From Fragilaria crotonensis (Eukaryota; Bacillariophyta; Fragilariophyceae; Fragilariales; Fragilariaceae), in assembly GCA_022925895.1 (NCBI GenBank), contig JAKSYS010000281.1, positions 1 to 64,000 on the forward strand: a stretch of DNA of 64,000 nucleotides. The letters are read 5' to 3'. A program made the translations under genes and the position numbers. Positions 63,029-64,000 of the stretch are shown piece after piece. Position 1 is the stretch's first letter, and every line of letters starts with the position of its first letter. Below the pieces are notes generated by a model, which was not told the origin of the DNA, searched no databases, and saw nothing but the letters and a program-made list of their open reading frames with translations.

Positions 63029-63182
63029 CGATTATGTTTCACCAATTTGACGTCAGCGCCCACGTCACAGTACTGATGTCTTCACGTTCAACGGTATGAC
63101 ATACAGTACTACACTAAGACAGTAACATACTGAGAGCATCCTGATTGGTACGCGCTAACGTCAAATTGGTGAAACCTAATCG
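63029..63182. mobile_element. Short palindromic element (MITE family M), diverged copy 3
   Basis: 154 bp with inverted ends (cgattatgtttcaccaattt at left, aaattggtgaaacctaatcg at right). The region agacagtaacatactgagag and gattggtacg matches the same part of copies 1 and 2, while the arms between have changed sequence but stay complementary. Confidence 0.8.
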
Positions 63183-63647
63183 GATCTGCCTCCGAGAATG
63201 CAATGGACGGAATTCGCCGCCCAAAAGTTCCGCGCTTGTGATACATTCTATTTTTTTAGATTTTGGATAGGCTGAAAATGCATGCATTTGTATCAGGCGA
63301 TGGAATGCCGTAAATCTGATCCGTCAGAAAGATTCATCATGTCTGTTGAAATACTTCGTGCCTGCGCAGAATCATGTGTCACGTTGCACGTTTGAGCCCG
63401 AAGTGCATTCACAGTCAACACGCTCCGCAACATGTGTCAGGCCACAGCGGATGGATGTGCACCCAATATTCAGCATACGCCAGCGTACGCAATATTGAAA
63501 GGTCCAGTCCTCGAGACCGAGATGATGAACGGCTCCACGATTGGTCACGTCGGCAGATCGGTAGTAGATGAAGATCCGTTTCACCTCATTTCACAAAACA
63601 GCAAAACTAATCAAGAGAAACAGTCATCATCATCACCAACAACTATC
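63183..63647. other. Upstream region of the truncated membrane-protein gene
   Basis: No gene supported. The last 60 bp carry catcatcatcaccaaca-like sequence typical of a 5' untranslated leader. Confidence 0.5.
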
Positions 63648-64000
63648 ATGTTCGCAAGCTCCACTGACGACTCGCACGACCACCATGAGGAGCAGCCTAT
63701 CATGCTCTGCACTGGCGTGCTTGTCACCACTCCACCACATGCCACAACAGCTACTGTGAATTTAAGCGAATTTCGCAACGTTGCGTCTGCCTTTGGTTTC
63801 ATGTTGGGTCTCCTTTCCATGGCTGCTGACATGGGTATATATGCGGCTGTCCGAGGAGTTGAGGGAGGACTCTCTGTTCAGTTGATATTGACCATTATGG
63901 CCATTTGGTCTATCGTGATTTCGATTGCCACGTGGTTGATTTATTGCTTGGTTCGAAGAATGGTTGGATTGGTCTCGAAACGAAATGCTGACGTGTTGCG
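63648..64000 (+). CDS. Two-span membrane protein, cut by window end
   Basis: ATG at 63648 opens a frame that runs off the right edge (117 complete codons visible). Residues 1-45 are polar and histidine/threonine-rich without a signal peptide. Two hydrophobic segments follow: about 46-68 (VASAFGFMLGLLSMAADMGIY) and about 77-100 (LILTIMAIWSIVISIATWLIY), then a basic RRMVGLVSKR stretch. The layout, a short soluble head and two closely spaced spans with an acidic residue in the first, is familiar from small membrane-protein families in diatoms, but I cannot name one. Function unknown; the remaining length cannot be judged. Confidence 0.65.
   Translation, partial: MFASSTDDSHDHHEEQPIMLCTGVLVTTPPHATTATVNLSEFRNVASAFGFMLGLLSMAADMGIYAAVRGVEGGLSVQLILTIMAIWSIVISIATWLIYCLVRRMVGLVSKRNADVL

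Overview
The window looks like nuclear DNA from a eukaryotic microalga, most likely a pennate diatom. Coding genes are compact and mostly intron-poor, with short GT-AG introns (63-149 nt by reading). Single-copy eukaryotic genes are present: ubiquitin-activating enzyme E1, ribosomal protein eS10, an ABCG half-transporter and an NAA10-type N-acetyltransferase. The diatom assignment rests on gene style and on the kinds of families and mobile elements seen. No database search was possible.

Layout. 1-5183: tyrosine-recombinase (YR, DIRS/Ngaro/PAT-like) retrotransposon 1, GC-rich, frameshifted, 5' end outside the window, with the split repeat B1-A2-B2 at its 3' end. 5184-13160: mostly non-coding, GTAC-rich or CpG-poor sequence around one multi-pass membrane protein gene (9240-10607, minus). 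13164-25348: a complete PIF/Harbinger DNA transposon with TTA target duplication, matching terminal inverted repeats, an intact DDE transposase and a convergent second gene. That second gene is split by a 7.9-kb LINE-type retrotransposon carrying a 17-bp target duplication. 26011-27399: a C2-domain protein gene. 27743-29847: three short inverted-repeat elements in a row. 29851-39679: YR retrotransposon 2, apparently full length, with perfect A1-ORFs-B1-A2-B2 split repeats. 40293-54606: a gene-rich block (ABCG transporter, eS10, E1, TPR-like protein, Nudix hydrolase, GT31-like glycosyltransferase, NAA10-like acetyltransferase). 55179-55487: a small hypothetical gene. 55599-61915: a 6.3-kb hAT-type element with an 8-bp target duplication, containing a 376-bp dimeric satellite array. 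61924-64000: palindromic 21-bp repeats, a further short inverted-repeat element and the start of a two-span membrane protein cut by the window end.

About 31 kb of the 64 kb is transposable element. Five boundaries can be read to the base with their target duplications (Harbinger TTA; LINE 17 bp; hAT 8 bp; two small elements with TA and TACTA). A sixth (YR element 2) shows the expected absence of a duplication. The host genes do not form operons; each stands alone with its own flanks. The most unusual content is the architecture of YR element 2 (gag and pol in one frame separated by a single TGA, plus a G9 run that shifts the gag start), the second Harbinger gene encoding a coiled-coil/cysteine-rich protein, and the higher-order satellite inside the hAT element.
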